Below, one piece after another: positions 1 to 11,804 of a DNA stretch of 64,000 nucleotides. Location of the stretch: positions 20,433,501-20,497,500 of the forward strand of contig CM027382.1 in the NCBI GenBank assembly GCA_015680905.1, in the 5' to 3' direction. The notes below the pieces were generated by a model. The model searched no databases. It was not told where the DNA came from and saw only the letters and a program-made list of their open reading frames with translations. Position 1 is the stretch's first letter. The number at the start of each line of letters is the position of its first letter. The translations under genes were made by a program, and so were the position numbers. Source of the stretch: Coptis chinensis (taxonomy: Eukaryota > Streptophyta > Magnoliopsida > Ranunculales > Ranunculaceae).

Positions 1-19
1 CTTTATTCCACCATATCGC

Positions 20-797
20 CAGTGGCGGAGCCAGGGGGCCACCCTCACTTTCCAGTTTCCACCCAAAAAAAATACTATTTGTCCAGTCATTTATTATTCC
101 CTCATAGCCAAAACCCAAGCAAATAGGAAAGGAAAAAAAAAAAAAAGCAAATCAAACCCAGCCCAAAAACCCACTGACCCCTTACGACTTATGTACTCTT
201 TGTCTCTCCCAAAAATAATAAATTAAAAGTAGAAACCCCAAATATTAACCTCACACTGCACACTCTCTCTCTTATTTAAAATAAAAAATAAATAAATAAA
301 AACCAAAAACTATTCACATACTCTCTCTTTTGGTGACTCGGTCTCTCACTCTCTTCTTCACGCACTCTCTCTTTTGGTGACTTAATCTCTCACTCTTGAG
401 GACGCCGTGGTAAGTTTTTAAAAAAAAAAATCTAAACTATTGTTTTTTTTTTTTGGTATTTTGTAGGTTTAAACTTGATGTTTATTTCTCTTGAAATTTA
501 AAGTAATAGATTGCATTGATTAATTGCTACTTAAGTATTGTTTAAACAACTATGTTAAAGTATTTGATCAAAGAAAAGTCATTGCTAACTCAACCAATGC
601 TGAACTCATAAGATGTTAGTAATGCTGAAATAAGATCCTCCTCAAAACGAAGTCACCAAGAAACTGAAGATGGTAGTTGAAATATTAGTTAAAAGAAATA
701 ATGAATTTTGTGATTGGGCTTGAAATATTAGTTTAAAAAAAAATGTATGCCTAGTTGTAGTGGCTCACCCTCACTTAATTTTCTGGCTCCGCCACTA
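20..797. mobile_element. Non-autonomous hAT-type element, copy 1
   Basis: Terminal inverted repeats: the left end reads CAGTGGCGGAGCCAG and the right end CTGGCTCCGCCACTA. They are flanked by an exact 8-bp direct repeat, CATATCGC, at 12-19 and 798-805. An 8-bp duplication with ends beginning (C/T)AG is the hAT signature. No transposase-like reading frame is present, so movement would depend on an enzyme supplied in trans. The interior is AT-rich with CT-rich runs. A closely similar copy lies at 34560-35349. Confidence 0.85.
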
Positions 798-805
798 CAT
801 ATCGC

Positions 806-1663
806 AAGATAATCGAGAGTAGAAAACTTTGATCTAGAATAAATCCTTTTTAGTTTTACTTATTCTTAGCATAATTAGTTAAGAGTAGGTAAAACATTAG
901 TTTTTACTTTTATCAGTAGCAACTAGATCTTGAGGATGAGATGTTGGAGCATGTTGTCGTGTACGCCTAGATCTGTTCTGTCGTGGCACTTGGAGATGTG
1001 AAGGTTGAGCTTGCAGATCTGGGTGGCTAGTTGATCCATCACGGCTTGATTAATTGGAACTTTAGGATTAGGTATGTCATTTTCTTCTTATTGTTGTGTT
1101 CTTGCATTCTTGCTCACTTGAGATCTAGCTTGTTGTTTTCGCCATTACCGAATCTTGGATGAAATAACATGGAAGAAGGTCCGTTGGTAAGACACAGGTG
1201 GCGCCAATTATGTTTGGGTAAGAACTCACTCAAACACACTAACAATTTGTTAGGGAGATTGTTGTATGTAGAATTGTTGAGACTGTACCATCAATGGCTG
1301 CCTACGTATCCAAATCGCTTTCTAGAATCAAGTCTCTCAATGAACGTAGTTCTTTGTTTAAAAGGAATGGTGTATTTATATGATAATATTGAGAATATTA
1401 TTTCCTTAATTGCTAGAAAATATTTCGTAATTATGTAAAATCTTAATATGGAAGCATATTTTGACAAATATATTTTTTTTAAATCTGAACCTAGCTACTA
1501 TATCTAGCTTATGGTGTCATACTTGTGGGCAGCTCTGGCATGCCCTATTAGTGGGCAGCATTGACATGCCATGATAATGGGTAGCGCAGGCATGCTATAA
1601 TTCTAGCCAATGCAGACATCCCATAATAGTGGGCAGCGTACATAGTAGTACAGTGGGTGGGTT
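806..1663 (-). other. Possible gypsy LTR/primer-site remnant, otherwise unassigned
   Basis: No gene is recognised. Around 1199-1207 the minus strand reads TGGCGCCACC just after a stretch ending CCAAACA. This resembles the tRNA-Asp-type primer-binding site and LTR end of the Tat element at 20.2 kb. Reading leftwards on the minus strand there is a weak gag-like start. On this view 1213-1663 would be LTR sequence cut by the CACTA insertion at 1667. This is inference from one short motif; a second LTR was not found. Confidence 0.25.
1524..1637. repeat. Degenerate ~26-27-bp tandem repeat
   Basis: About four and a half imperfect units of the form GTGGGCAGC-N-GGCATGCC-N-TAAT follow one another, and the GGGCAGC and CATGCC cores recur. 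It ends about 30 bp before the CACTA element. Such repeats are common in LTR U3 regions, which fits the possible LTR remnant here. Confidence 0.55.
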
Positions 1664-4392
1664 ATACACTACACCAGAAATGGCCGAAAACGACGGTTAA
1701 ATCCGTCCTAAATTGGGATTTATGACGGAATATGTTGTCTCACAAATCGCTCTGTCGTTAATATTAACAACGGTGATGAATGTCTTAACGTGAATTAGAA
1801 ATACGACGGGATAAAGACTATTATTGCCGTTGTCTAATTTGCGACTCTGAAAACCGTCATAAATCGCTTTTTACTTTTGCTAGCCAATTTTCAAACTTGA
1901 GACCCTAAATTGCGTCGCAAATTGTGTCATCTTTTAGTTTTAACTTTTAAGACATTCTTTTCCATCGCATTTGCAATTTGTGAAAATCAATTCTGGACAT
2001 TTTTTATCCTCCCTTTTTTGTAGTTATTTTATTGAAATAATTCCCCTAGAATCTAGTTTTTCCTGAATACTCAACTAAATTCACAAATGATTACCATTTG
2101 AACGACATAAAATGGTAACATACTAAAATATTGCATAAAAAAAATGATAAATAAATACACTGATATTTTCTAAGTTTACAAGTTTTTTGAGCTTTATAAT
2201 CCAACATCGAGTTTTTTAACAATGTACACAATAGTATGCTATATTTTGTAAGAAAATGAGTGTTGATGATTTCTTGTGGTCTCTGCACTCCTGCACACAC
2301 ATAGTAGATGTAATCATATTATTATCTACATAAACTCTAAACATCAGCAAAATTAACTTGAGGGGATATCTAATAACATGGGGGATCAAAGGATTGCAAA
2401 AAAATCAAACTAAAATGCTTCCTTTTGTGTATATCAAGCTCAGCAACAACAAGATTAACTTGAATAAGGAGAAATTTCGTACCTTGTAGTCTGCAAACAA
2501 ACCCCAAAGTTTGGAATCCTCTTGCAAAATCCTAAAACAGAAATTTTGAAAGAAATTAACAAATACCCAAGAGATAAATAATTAATTCCCCAATGCACAA
2601 TAGATGATATGCTTGGAGATGTCCCATGGTAATTAATGTCATGTCAAGTATCATCACCTCACCTTCGCCTTCGAGAGAAAAAAAAGAGTGAACTGGGAAA
2701 AATTGATGAAGGTAATGAAGCCTTAAATATGCCTGCAAAACAAAAATGACGCGAGATGAAGAACCCTCACAATGAAAAGCAAAGTGTATTACTTCAAAAT
2801 TCCGATCTTCATCACCTTTCATTTGTTTTGGTGAGTCGCCTAGCCTTTCATGACGTTTAGAAAGTAGAACAAGCAACCTTGAGAGTCTTCTAGAGACCGA
2901 ACGAGCAGCCCAAGTAGAGGCAAACAAGAATGTGTACTAGTGTCAAACAAATGGATTCAATCCACAAATCCGATCCTTACCTTGGGCAGCAATGTAGAGT
3001 GGTAATGCCTCATCCAAATCTCCGCCCTCCCATTCTTCTTATTAAGCAGAAGAAGCATTATCCCACATCATTTCTATTAGGCAACCTACATGACACCACA
3101 ATAGGATGTTAACAGGTGAGACCCCCAAATGAAATGAAACAAGAAACAAAATCATATTTTCCGTTGTATCACTTAGACTTAATTATATGACAGGGGAAGA
3201 TTAGATTAAATTGTCTTACTTAATTAGAACACATGGATCAACAACTCAGCATCTATGCAAGCCAAACCTGAAACCTCACGGGCGGTAGCGAATAATGAGA
3301 AGTAAACAACAAGTAGTAAAAGTAAGACAATTAATATGAGAGGATCGCTTCACGCCACACTACTGGAAAATTTATTATACAGTGTCCTCCACAAAGAAAA
3401 GAAATGAGTGTCACTTTATATACATAAATCTCCTAGATATTTTAAGCAAACCAAGACAAGAGGCAGGGTGTTTCAATAACCAAAGCATAACTACAAGCCC
3501 CTCACGGCCACAGGTCATCCAATGTTACATACAGAAACACGATTACTAAAGCTTCCATAGCAAGATGATATAGTTGCCAGAGTGAAAACTTCAGGGAAGT
3601 TCCTAGTTTTTTGTATATCTGGTTTATATGGTGGGAGTTTATGCGAGGTGGCAGTACGAGACACAATGGAAATTCATATCCAACTAATTTATAAGACCCC
3701 TGGGAGTGTATCTGCCCACGACCCAAGGAACCTGTGGCAGAAATGGAACACATCAGAAGTAGTAATCTGATAGGCGGAGTGGACAAGAAGGTAACTACTC
3801 CACATGGTTAATGGCAAATGCCTTATTCAATTGTTTACTTAATTATTCTTGGAACTGCTCAAGCCAGCTCTACAACTGGTTTGTATCTAAATCATCACTT
3901 CCTTATCAGTTATTCAGTTTAGACTTTAGAAGGGCCTGTAAGGGTTTCCGATCAGTTGTCCTTTCAAGCATACTCCCTTCGAAAATAGAAGCCTTGGCTC
4001 TAATTTGAACCCAGATCACACTAGACGCAATGGAGATAACTTCTTATTCAGAGGTGATCCTTATATTTCATAATAGGAGGACTGTATGGGGGTCCCTAAG
4101 GAGAAAAATTCCTACAAATTAAGAGCATACAATCTACTATCTCTGCCCTTTCTTGCTTGAGAATAATATTCTGTTTCTGTGTTCAAATCTGAATTGAGTG
4201 ACAGAGGGGCAAGGGTCATCACTAATATGGTATGCACTTGGCCCTACTAACGTTTTGCTCATCTTGCAGGACCATCAAGTACTCGAAGCCAAAAGATAAT
4301 GCCAGAGATATTTATTGTTTTTAATTTCTTTACTATATGTATTTAGCATACATGTTTACCTAAGTTGAATAGAAAGAAACTGTTTGTTTACC

Positions 4393-5014
4393 TGAAAACC
4401 TTTCCCTTTTGAAATTCATGTAACATCAACATATTGACCAGGAACAAAATGGCAAACAGTAATAGGCGTACCAACAGGAAGAAGTGCATCCTTAGTGACT
4501 GGAAACTCTCTAAGTTTCCTCTTCATAGGAACACTTTGAGATCTAAAATGCCCAACTTCAGGCTTGGTCAAATGCTTCTCCTTCTTCTGTCCGCAACCAA
4601 TCTAACAAACACCATAACCATAAACGTAAGTAAACAATCTAACATAACAAGTAACAAGAAACAAGAAAGTAAACAATCTACCTGTAACGCAGTGGTGACT
4701 TATTTATCAAGAGTTTTAGTCTGGGTAACGATATTATCGTCGACCCAAAGAACCGTAATGGGAATTCGAGCACCCCATTTATCCCAAAGTGCAGTCATAC
4801 CACATTTAACAGCAATAACACTAGTTCTCTTGGACTTGGGTGTCATTATACCTGACTTGGGTGCTTTAATAACATTTGAACCATCGTAATCGTCTTCAAG
4901 TATTAATGAATCCCCACCACTAAATCTTCTTGGTCTTGAGCACAATAACTTTTGGATAAAGCACAGTGATCTGGAGATGTTAGGTGAAACCAGTAAAATG
5001 TTAAACATATACAT
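4393..5014 (-). pseudogene. Captured fragment of mitochondrial ribosomal protein uL3 (L3) gene
   Basis: Two exons are readable on the minus strand. The first (about 5014-4682) encodes a stretch containing [19 protein letters not shown] and [14 protein letters not shown]. It ends at a GT donor at 4681-4680. After an 80-bp intron ending in AG, the second exon (4601-4393) encodes IGCGQKKEKHLTKPEVGHF, MKRKLREFPVT and VGTPITVCHFVPGQYVDVT. It then ends at another GT donor. These are hallmark segments of bacterial/organelle-type uL3; the N-terminal side and the lack of a cytosolic-type sequence point to the nuclear gene for the mitochondrial large-subunit protein. The later exons, including the conserved GASLSHR region, were not found. 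A TAA lies at the end of exon 1 and a TGA replaces a glycine codon late in exon 2, so it is a pseudogene. Retained introns show a DNA-level copy rather than a retrocopy. Confidence 0.8.
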
Positions 5015-5728
5015 ATATGGAGGACATAAGCATCATTTCTTTCCTCCATCGAGAAAGGGCTGAAAGGTTCATTCGAAGTCACAAGCAATCTTTTAATTAT
5101 GGATTTTGTGTCAAGTTAAACGATGAAATTTGAATAATAACCAATCTGAGCTATATACTACATGTATATCGTGATCATCATCAATTCGTAATACGATCTT
5201 TGAAGTACCATCTTTTCTAGTTGACTTTGAAGAATTGGAAAACGATGAAAAAATTAAGAGCTATAAACTGGAAGGGGTTGGTCAATTCAGCTATGTGCCT
5301 TTATCCTATAACATGCATAATATTTTATCACCTAAGGAAGACAACTAATATCAACGAAACAAGCTGCTAAACAACATAAACCACTAATTAGAATTGTAGC
5401 AACGAAAAGATGCATTATACATATTAGTATAGTTTAAAGATCAACGAATTGTAGCAAATGTTAAAATAATTAGACCAACATTCATGCATGCCTTGTGTAA
5501 TATCTAATCTTTAAGCTGGGGATAGAAGACACATATATAGATCTAAAAGTCTTCATGAACTTAAATGCTATAAAATGAAATTTTATAGGGAAGGATAACC
5601 ATGAATTAGATGATTAAAGACACTAGACTATTGAATCATTCACACACGATTTCCTATTAAATAGATAACAACTTGTATACTAGTTAGAAGATACTATTTT
5701 GACTGAAAAAATAAACCACTTATTAACA

Positions 5729-5890
5729 TTCTTACCACTTCCTCGCGATGCTCTTCAGTTGGGTAAGTGCCGTCGTCATTCGAATGTAAAGCAACATACA
5801 AGAGAGTTCTAGTACCAAGTGATATAGAAGCACCTGATTTTCTTGAACCAAAGTCAAGTCCTTGTTCAAAAAGCACAAGCACGAAAATAC
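5729..5890 (-). pseudogene. Possible CACTA transposase-associated exon
   Basis: The minus strand encodes a run containing GSRKSGASISLGTRTLLYV followed by HSNDDGTYPTEEHREEVV, ending at a GT donor-like GTAAGAATG. The spacing of a His/Asn-rich turn, DGTY and an acidic helix resembles the segment in plant Transposase_24 (ptta, En/Spm-associated) proteins. That would fit its place inside a CACTA element. The match is short and from pattern memory only. It could instead be a second captured host exon. Confidence 0.3.
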
Positions 5891-7898
5891 AAGAAACAAA
5901 TAAATAGTTCCAATTGTCAATGAAATAGAACCCAATTGAACACAAAATCAGCATACAATAACTCCAAACCCATATTATGTAAAACAAAAATGATTGACTT
6001 GATCAATGAAGATGATATAAAAAGCATGGAATAGATAACACTTATTCATTGGAAATAGATTCTTTTTTTACTTCCCCGACCCCAAACAAAAGAACATTAA
6101 TTAAGAGCTTGAGAAATCTTGTTACTTGTCATAAAACTGTTTTTAAATCCCCCCCCCCCCCCCCATTCCTTGGCAAGGCTCTTTAGCTATTCAATGGGAT
6201 AAAGTAAAAAACTAGTTTGTTTTCAGATGCATCAACCCATAAAGATAGCACCTGATCTTCTTAATCCCAGAATGAGCACCCGATTGTCATATAATCCCAT
6301 AATACCCTGATCTAATATCACAACTTAAGTGAAGCTTCATTAGATATCGAAGTGTCTGATCTACAAACTTGATAACATAAAAACTTCAAGAATCAACAAT
6401 TAGACTAAGCAAACACCTTGATAATATACAAATAGTTGCAAATATTCAGTAAGTCAATAAATTTAATGACAACAACAGTTACACAAGAAGAAGGCTTTGA
6501 CCAAATAAAAAAAATCCGACTGTCTAAGAAGCATGATGAGCTACTACAGTGAGCATCCTTGTCACACTAGCAATAAAAGAAAACTGAGCACAACATCAAA
6601 TAAGCCTACAACTTAAGGACTTCCATTTAAGTAACCAGGTAACAAAGCACATCATAGGGAAGAAGCTAGAGCCTGAGAAAGAATAGAACTTCCAAGGTAC
6701 AAGACCTAAGCCTAGGGCACCACTACAAACTCACATACAACACTTTCAACCCAGAAACCCTATGCTACATCACTACAGTGTTCCTGTTTCTTTCCTGAAA
6801 CCCAACGGTTCACCCCCCATCTTCAACTACCACATCCACTATATTGCAGTATCTTTTAAAAAATTCACTCAATAGAAGAATCAAGACATAACAGGGTATT
6901 TTCACAAACAAATTAACTAAGATGACTAATATCATATAAGAAAAAGAAGATATATATTAGTATAAAAGATTAAAGGCTTAAAGCCTATTCATAACTACTC
7001 TATATATCGAACAATAGTGAACATCCATGTCACGAGGAAACAAACCATCAGTAACTCTTTCTTTTTTCCAATATATAAAAATGCAAAAAAAAATCCACAC
7101 AACAATAAAAACAATACGTAGAATAGAATGAATTTACCAGTATACAAAATTTCCCACGGCAAAAAGATATGCATCAACAAATATATTTATATACAAACAA
7201 TTAAAGAGAATAACAAAGTAGAAATACACTTAAAAAAACTTACTTTTCGATGGGACCTCAATAAAAACCTAGCTTGTAGTACGAATCGAACTGAAATAAA
7301 AATCCCTTTTTGAACTAGTTTAAGCACGAGTCAATCAACCCCAATTAAAGCGAAGACTGTAAGATGAACTAGGAAGTGAGGGTGCGAAGGGAACTTCCAT
7401 TTTTAATTGTTTCGGAAAGTACGTTGACGGTTCTATTTTTTGGTAAGTTATTAATTTTGGTTTTCTTTTTTTTTTTTTTAACTTTTTGACGGTTCAGTAA
7501 ACCCCATTGAATCCATAATAATAATAAAACAATAAGAATGAAAAAAGGGAAGAAATTTACCTCGATTTGGAGAAGAAAATTTGATTTGAGTGAACTCTGG
7601 CAAAAGAAATTTACCATTCAGTTTAACAAACAAATATCAGACGAAAAAACTCAAACTTGAAGCTTTAAAGCATTGACTAAATATTATGGTTTGGGCGGGG
7701 GGGGGGGGAATAGAGCTTACAATTTTAAACTCATGATTTGTTGACAAAACTCATGGCTTGTTAGAACTTAGAAGTCACCCTTTTTTTATCTCTTCTGTTT
7801 CCACTAGAGTTTCTAATTGGGTATAATGAGTGCGAGAATAAAAACTTCTCCGCGACGAGTTCTTGAAAATTCCAGCATTACCAGTACCGTCGTGGATG

Positions 7899-8044
7899 CA
7901 CTACACTAAATCTCGTCTTTTACTTTATCTTTGGACCAATATACGACGGGCTTAGGCCATATAGGACGTTTCTTTCAGTCCTAAATTAAGGACGGTCAAC
8001 ACAGTCCTAACAAGGTGTCGTTATTAAGCAAATCTAGTGTAGTG
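7899..8044. repeat. Internal second CACTA-type end (nested ~146-bp unit)
   Basis: A second CACTACACTAAA motif starts at 7899. With the right end of the larger element it would bound a 146-bp unit containing ACGACGGG and GGACGGTC motifs. The bases beside it (ATG on the left, ATA on the right) do not form an exact 3-bp duplication. A nested miniature element or a duplicated end are both possible. Confidence 0.4.
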
Positions 8045-8215
8045 ATAATGGTACCCAACGATGGTTGTTATAGGGGATGCAGATATGGTAGCACATACAG
8101 TATGAGATTTAATTATCTATGTTATTAGTGAGTATTATCTATGCTTGTTTTATAGTTTAAGTATTATCTATGTTTGATTTCATGTTATTTCAAGACAATT
8201 CAAATTAAAATTACA

Positions 8216-9245
8216 TTAACTCTTAAAATTGAAATTATAATATTGGAAATTAACTAATAACAACAATGGAAATGAAAGAACTAACAACATTAAAATTAAT
8301 CTAAGTAGTAGAAGCACCACCCCCACTAGAAGCACCATTTGAAGTTCCAAACACTCCACTCTCTTTATCCTTTGGCGAATTATCTCCATTTTCATCATCT
8401 TTAAGTATTCTACAACTTCCAGCTCAAGAGTCGAAGTATCTTGTGCAAATATTTTGTTGTCTTCTCTCCACTTCTTGAGCTCTATCAACTTCACCCTATT
8501 GGCAGCGGCATTATATTCGTCATTTGTGCCAAATACTTCTCCATTATCTTGTAATTCTTTCTTCCTTTCTTCAACCTTTCTTTCTCACCCCTTGTTCTCG
8601 ATGGTCATTTTTTTTTTGTTCCACTTGCACTTGCACTTGCACTTCCACCTCTACCACCACTTCCATTCCCAACTTGTGTAGGAAATGGATCAATTGGAAC
8701 ACCACCAAGAGTTGCTGACAACGTTGTGGGTGTAGAAGGAACAACTTCGTCATCTACATCGAGAATGATGTTGGCTCAACTCCTCGTTGTAGTGGTGGAC
8801 CGGCTCTCCAATTCTTTATTCCATTTTGGACTATCCTTGATGAAGACCCAACAATGCTCAAATTGAAAATATGAGTTATGAGCTAACAAATATGTTGATT
8901 ATGCATCGGCCAACCGATCTTAGATCATTGTGCCACTTTTAGAGGTCCTCTCCAAAGTGGAGATAATTCCCACCCACCAGTTGTTAGTTCGTTAAATGTG
9001 TCCAAATCGAGTATACACCGAATCTTTGGTTCTCTTGTTATTTTCGCCAACTCTCTCTCTCAATATTTCTCATATATTCTCTCACAATAGTGTGTGACTC
9101 GTTGCCCCGCACTAACAATTGGATCTTCATTAACATATATCCACTTCTTACAAAAAGCCTCATCTTCTTGAATTGAGAAATTTGTAGACCTTGTTGTAGT
9201 AGGTTTCTTTCCTTTTGATGTGGTTGTTTGTTCATTTGGATCCAT
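8216..9245 (-). pseudogene. Decayed Myb/SANT-like ORF1 of a PIF/Harbinger-type element
   Basis: From an ATG at 9245 the minus strand reads MDPNEQTTTSKGKK, then FSIQEDEAFCKKWIYVNEDP, the trihelix/Myb-like start found in plant PIF/Harbinger ORF1 proteins and in related proteins often labelled glutathione S-transferase T3-like. After stops and frame changes come the recognisable FEHCWVFIKDSPKWNKEL (about 8800-8860 region), a Ser/Gly-rich linker, and a coiled-coil tail with KLIELKKWREDNKIFAQD (about 8430-8490) like the NAM-associated C-terminal domain. Order and spacing follow the family, but at least three frame changes and several stops break it. The DDE transposase partner was not found nearby. 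A right terminus may lie near 9600, where GGACTTGCTC is followed by TAA, but no matching left end was seen. Confidence 0.6.
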
Positions 9246-10274
9246 CGTTGTAGTTGAAGTAGTGATTGTTGTAGTTAGAGTAAATAAAAATTTTATGAGA
9301 ATTGTGAGCAAATGGTGGAGAGTTGTGTGAAGTAGTTGTGTATAAATATGCAATTTAATAAAAACTAGTTGTTTCTAACCGTTGGAATAGTCTGGACTAT
9401 ACAGACGACAAAGTTTATGTCATTTGTTACAACTTAACAGACGGGCGACATAGTCTTTGTCGTCCGTCTCCTGAACTTAATAACTGCTAAAAAATGTGTT
9501 TGGAATAGTTTTTTTATTTTTATTTTGAATTGTCTAATTTGGTTGGGCAAGCTAAAGGGCCTATCTGGCACCTTTTAGTAGCTCTCCACTGGACTTGCTC
9601 TAACAATTTAGGACATAGGAGTTTCTTTTCTGCCTCATTCACCAAGCATAAATCTCTCTCACTCTCTAGAGATAGAGAGCTGATGATGAGTTTCAAAGTT
9701 CTTCGATCAGATGATGCTTTTGTACCAAGCTCTACTTAAAGATTAGTGTCCCTAAAACTATCACTTTTTTATACAATATATGTTACTTCTTCTGCACTCT
9801 TACAAATTTGGACCTGCCTTCTCCGGGACTTTGATTCGTTACTAATTTGCTTATTGCAAGTCATTATGGATTTTTTTTTAGAAAAAAACCTTCAATGTGC
9901 CCTTATGGCAGGCTTGGGACTCATCGCCTTCAAATGGGCTCTTCATTTCAGATGATGGCCCAAAAGAATTATACTTTCCGTCTGGCCCAGGCAACAGACG
10001 TCGTCCCTATTTCCATTTCATTTTTTTGTGTGGTAAAGATATATATCACTCCCAATTGTCTTTTGCGGTTTGGGCAGTGGTATTTACACACCACGGGATT
10101 GATACCCCTTATTAAAAATTTCCTAGTAACCACACCCCTCCATTAACTATCAATTCTACAATACTCCCCTAAAATTTAAATACACAAACTGCAAAGTTTC
10201 TCTTGTTATATGGCTACTATGGGTTATGGGTATACAAAACAATAACAAAAATCTTAAAATTTCTCACGGAGTCG

Positions 10275-10373
10275 AGTTACTGTAAAAGTGTGGTTCTCGC
10301 GGCAGAGAGTTATTGTGAGAATATGGTTCTTGCAGTACAAATGTATTGTGATAATTTGGTTCTCGCGGCACTT
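10275..10373 (+). repeat. Three in-frame 33-bp tandem repeats
   Basis: Three consecutive 33-bp units encode SYCKSVVLAAE, SYCENMVLAVQ and MYCDNLVLAAL inside a 67-codon open frame (10203-10406). Differences between units fall mostly at codon positions that keep the pattern YC-x3-VLA. No known protein is recognised and the frame is short, so coding is not established. Confidence 0.6.
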
Positions 10374-10710
10374 GGTTGTCGTAACTCTTTTTACACGGGT
10401 GTTTAAGCTATGACATATTTAGAATAACTATTATTCTTCTACCTTTTTGTCAAAGGGGTGCGGATCCCATTAAGTGGGGTGTAAAAACCGCATTTTTTGT
10501 AGTTTTGTCTTAGATTGAGTCCAATGGCCCTGTATCCTCACAAAAGTGGAGTGGGAAATGTCAATTTTACTTTTCATCTGGATAATACTCTCTATATAGA
10601 GAGTGGTTTTGAGGAATGTGGAGTGCGGTCTACTCAAGATGAAATGTAGTTAAATTGAAAAACACAAATGGCACCATTTGAAGTGGCGCAAGAAAAAAAA
10701 AACACACATA

Positions 10711-10882
10711 TAATTCCGTCTAATATTTTGGTTTTTCAAAAAATCGGAAAAAATAATATAGAGTCGAAATATTGATAATTTCAAAATTTGTTGAAATTCC
10801 GAATATAATATAGGTTGAAATATTGTGAATTTCGGTTTTTAGATTTGTCGGAATTCCGAAAATTCCGAAATCTCCAACTATG
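10711..10882 (+). repeat. Dispersed MITE-like repeat family, copy 1
   Basis: About 170 bp, starting TAATTCCGTCTAATATTTTGG and ending CCAACTATG, full of paired GAAATT/AATTTC and TCGGTTTTT/AAAAACCGA segments. Related copies lie at 24140-24337, 25586-25773 and 40315-40503. This copy and the 25.6-kb one share orientation. Confidence 0.6.
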
Positions 10883-11231
10883 ATAAAAGCTTACCATTGC
10901 GATATTGCATGACACCAGCGAAAACACAATTGATATAATAGCCTTAAAAACAACTTGCTAGCTAGAAGTTACGAATTTGTTGGATGGATTGACCAATTAC
11001 ATGAAAATGTTATCACCATCAATACACAAAGTCCATTACTTCGATTGTGTTCATACTTCATATACTAAGCAATGGTTAAAGGTTGAAACTGTTTAAAGCC
11101 ACCAATTTCCAAACCACGTGGTCATATACCAATTTCAAACGGTAATGAAATTGAAGTCTGGTGTTCAACAACAAACTAGACGTCACTAACGGAAATGCAA
11201 ATAAGTGAGACCTATTTATGTGGAGAGGATG

Positions 11232-11559
11232 TGTTACAACCCACACCTTGTTACTGTCACTATTTACTAAATCTTAAAACACTATTCTCCCTCTCTTCTC
11301 TGATGGCCGCTCTCCCCCTCTTCTTCTGTTTTCTCTCCTCCCTCTTTCCTCTCTTCCTCTTTCTCTTTATACCGGTTTCTTACTCCATCCAGGCCCTCCA
11401 CCTGTCCCTCCATCTCGCGGTCTCCTTCTCTCCGCGTGTAGGGTTTCCGTACTGCGACCATGTGACTTAGCACTGATCCAGTACGCCGCGGCTCGATACC
11501 TTTCGTCGACTCGGGCGCATCCTCCCTTTGATACTTCGGGCCCCCATACTACCACTACA
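11232..11559 (-). repeat. 3' LTR of the Tat element
   Basis: 328 bp, TG...CA ends. Compared with the other LTR it shows scattered substitutions and a small block of differences near 11455-11490. On the minus strand it holds a TATAAAGAG box near 11365, where the 5' LTR has TATAAAAAG. Confidence 0.92.
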
Positions 11560-11577
11560 GATGCCCCCTCTCGACTC
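11560..11577 (-). other. Polypurine tract of the Tat element
   Basis: Directly beside the 3' LTR the minus strand reads GAGTCGAGAGGGGGCATC, a purine-rich run in the place where plus-strand priming is expected. Confidence 0.7.
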
Positions 11578-11795
11578 CGCGACCATTTGGTGATCGGGGA
11601 GTCGAGAGTCCACAACGTCACGTTTCCATCCGCGGTCCCCAAAGATTCTTTTTCATCGCTGGACTCACGAGTCCCATCGCAATTATAACTTGTGCCCCCT
11701 CGTTTCTAGCGCATCCACGCGTCACACCCTGACTGATCCCTTTTAGTGTCTCCTCGATTTCAGCCCCCTCCAATTACTCTTTTGCCCCTTCCTCT

Positions 11796-11804
11796 TATAA
11801 AAAG
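11796..11804 (+). promoter_or_regulatory. TATA box of the antisense gene
   Basis: TATAAAAAG lies on the plus strand 300 bp before the first ATG (12096) of the antisense gene, followed by a CT-rich leader typical of plant 5' untranslated regions. It is inside the retrotransposon but points away from the retroelement's own transcription. Confidence 0.5.

Larger units (their letters stand above)
1667..8044. mobile_element. CACTA (En/Spm)-like element carrying a captured gene fragment
   Basis: The left end reads CACTACACCAGAAATG. The reverse complement of the right end reads CACTACACTAGATTTG, matching at 13 of 16 positions. Both sides are flanked by ATA (1664-1666 and 8045-8047), the 3-bp duplication expected of CACTA elements. 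Subterminal ACGACGG/ATGACGG motifs recur near both ends (about 1690-1850 and 7940-7995). No intact TNP2-type transposase was found. The interior holds a broken mitochondrial uL3 gene piece and a weak transposase-like exon, both on the minus strand; the rest is AT-rich with no recognised gene. The 3-bp TSD alone could arise by chance, so the joint evidence of ends and subterminal motifs matters. Confidence 0.65.
9354..11226. other. Spacer with no recognised gene
   Basis: AT-rich sequence. It holds a self-complementary stretch with GACGACAAAG and CTTTGTCGTC at about 9400-9470, an in-frame 33-bp tandem repeat (10275-10373) and one copy of a dispersed short repeat (10711-10882). Nothing else could be assigned. 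Confidence 0.6.

Noticed and set aside
1169-1438. 89-codon open frame on the plus strand
   Set aside because: No recognisable motif. It overlaps the primer-site-like motif on the other strand and looks like chance.
3358-3372. CACTACTGGAAAA, resembling a CACTA terminus
   Set aside because: No partner end or 3-bp duplication was found around it.
2091-3786. Several open frames of 60-125 codons inside the CACTA element
   Set aside because: No family features could be seen; splice-like junctions (for example near 3000) were too weak to call exons.
6150-6165. Long C run (and G runs at 7697 and 29793)
   Set aside because: Homopolymers; likely slippage or sequencing-prone sites rather than features. 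The one at 29793 is noted only because it breaks an integrase frame.
9540-9605. Possible PIF/Harbinger right terminus with TAA beside it
   Set aside because: No matching left terminus was found, so element bounds are not claimed.
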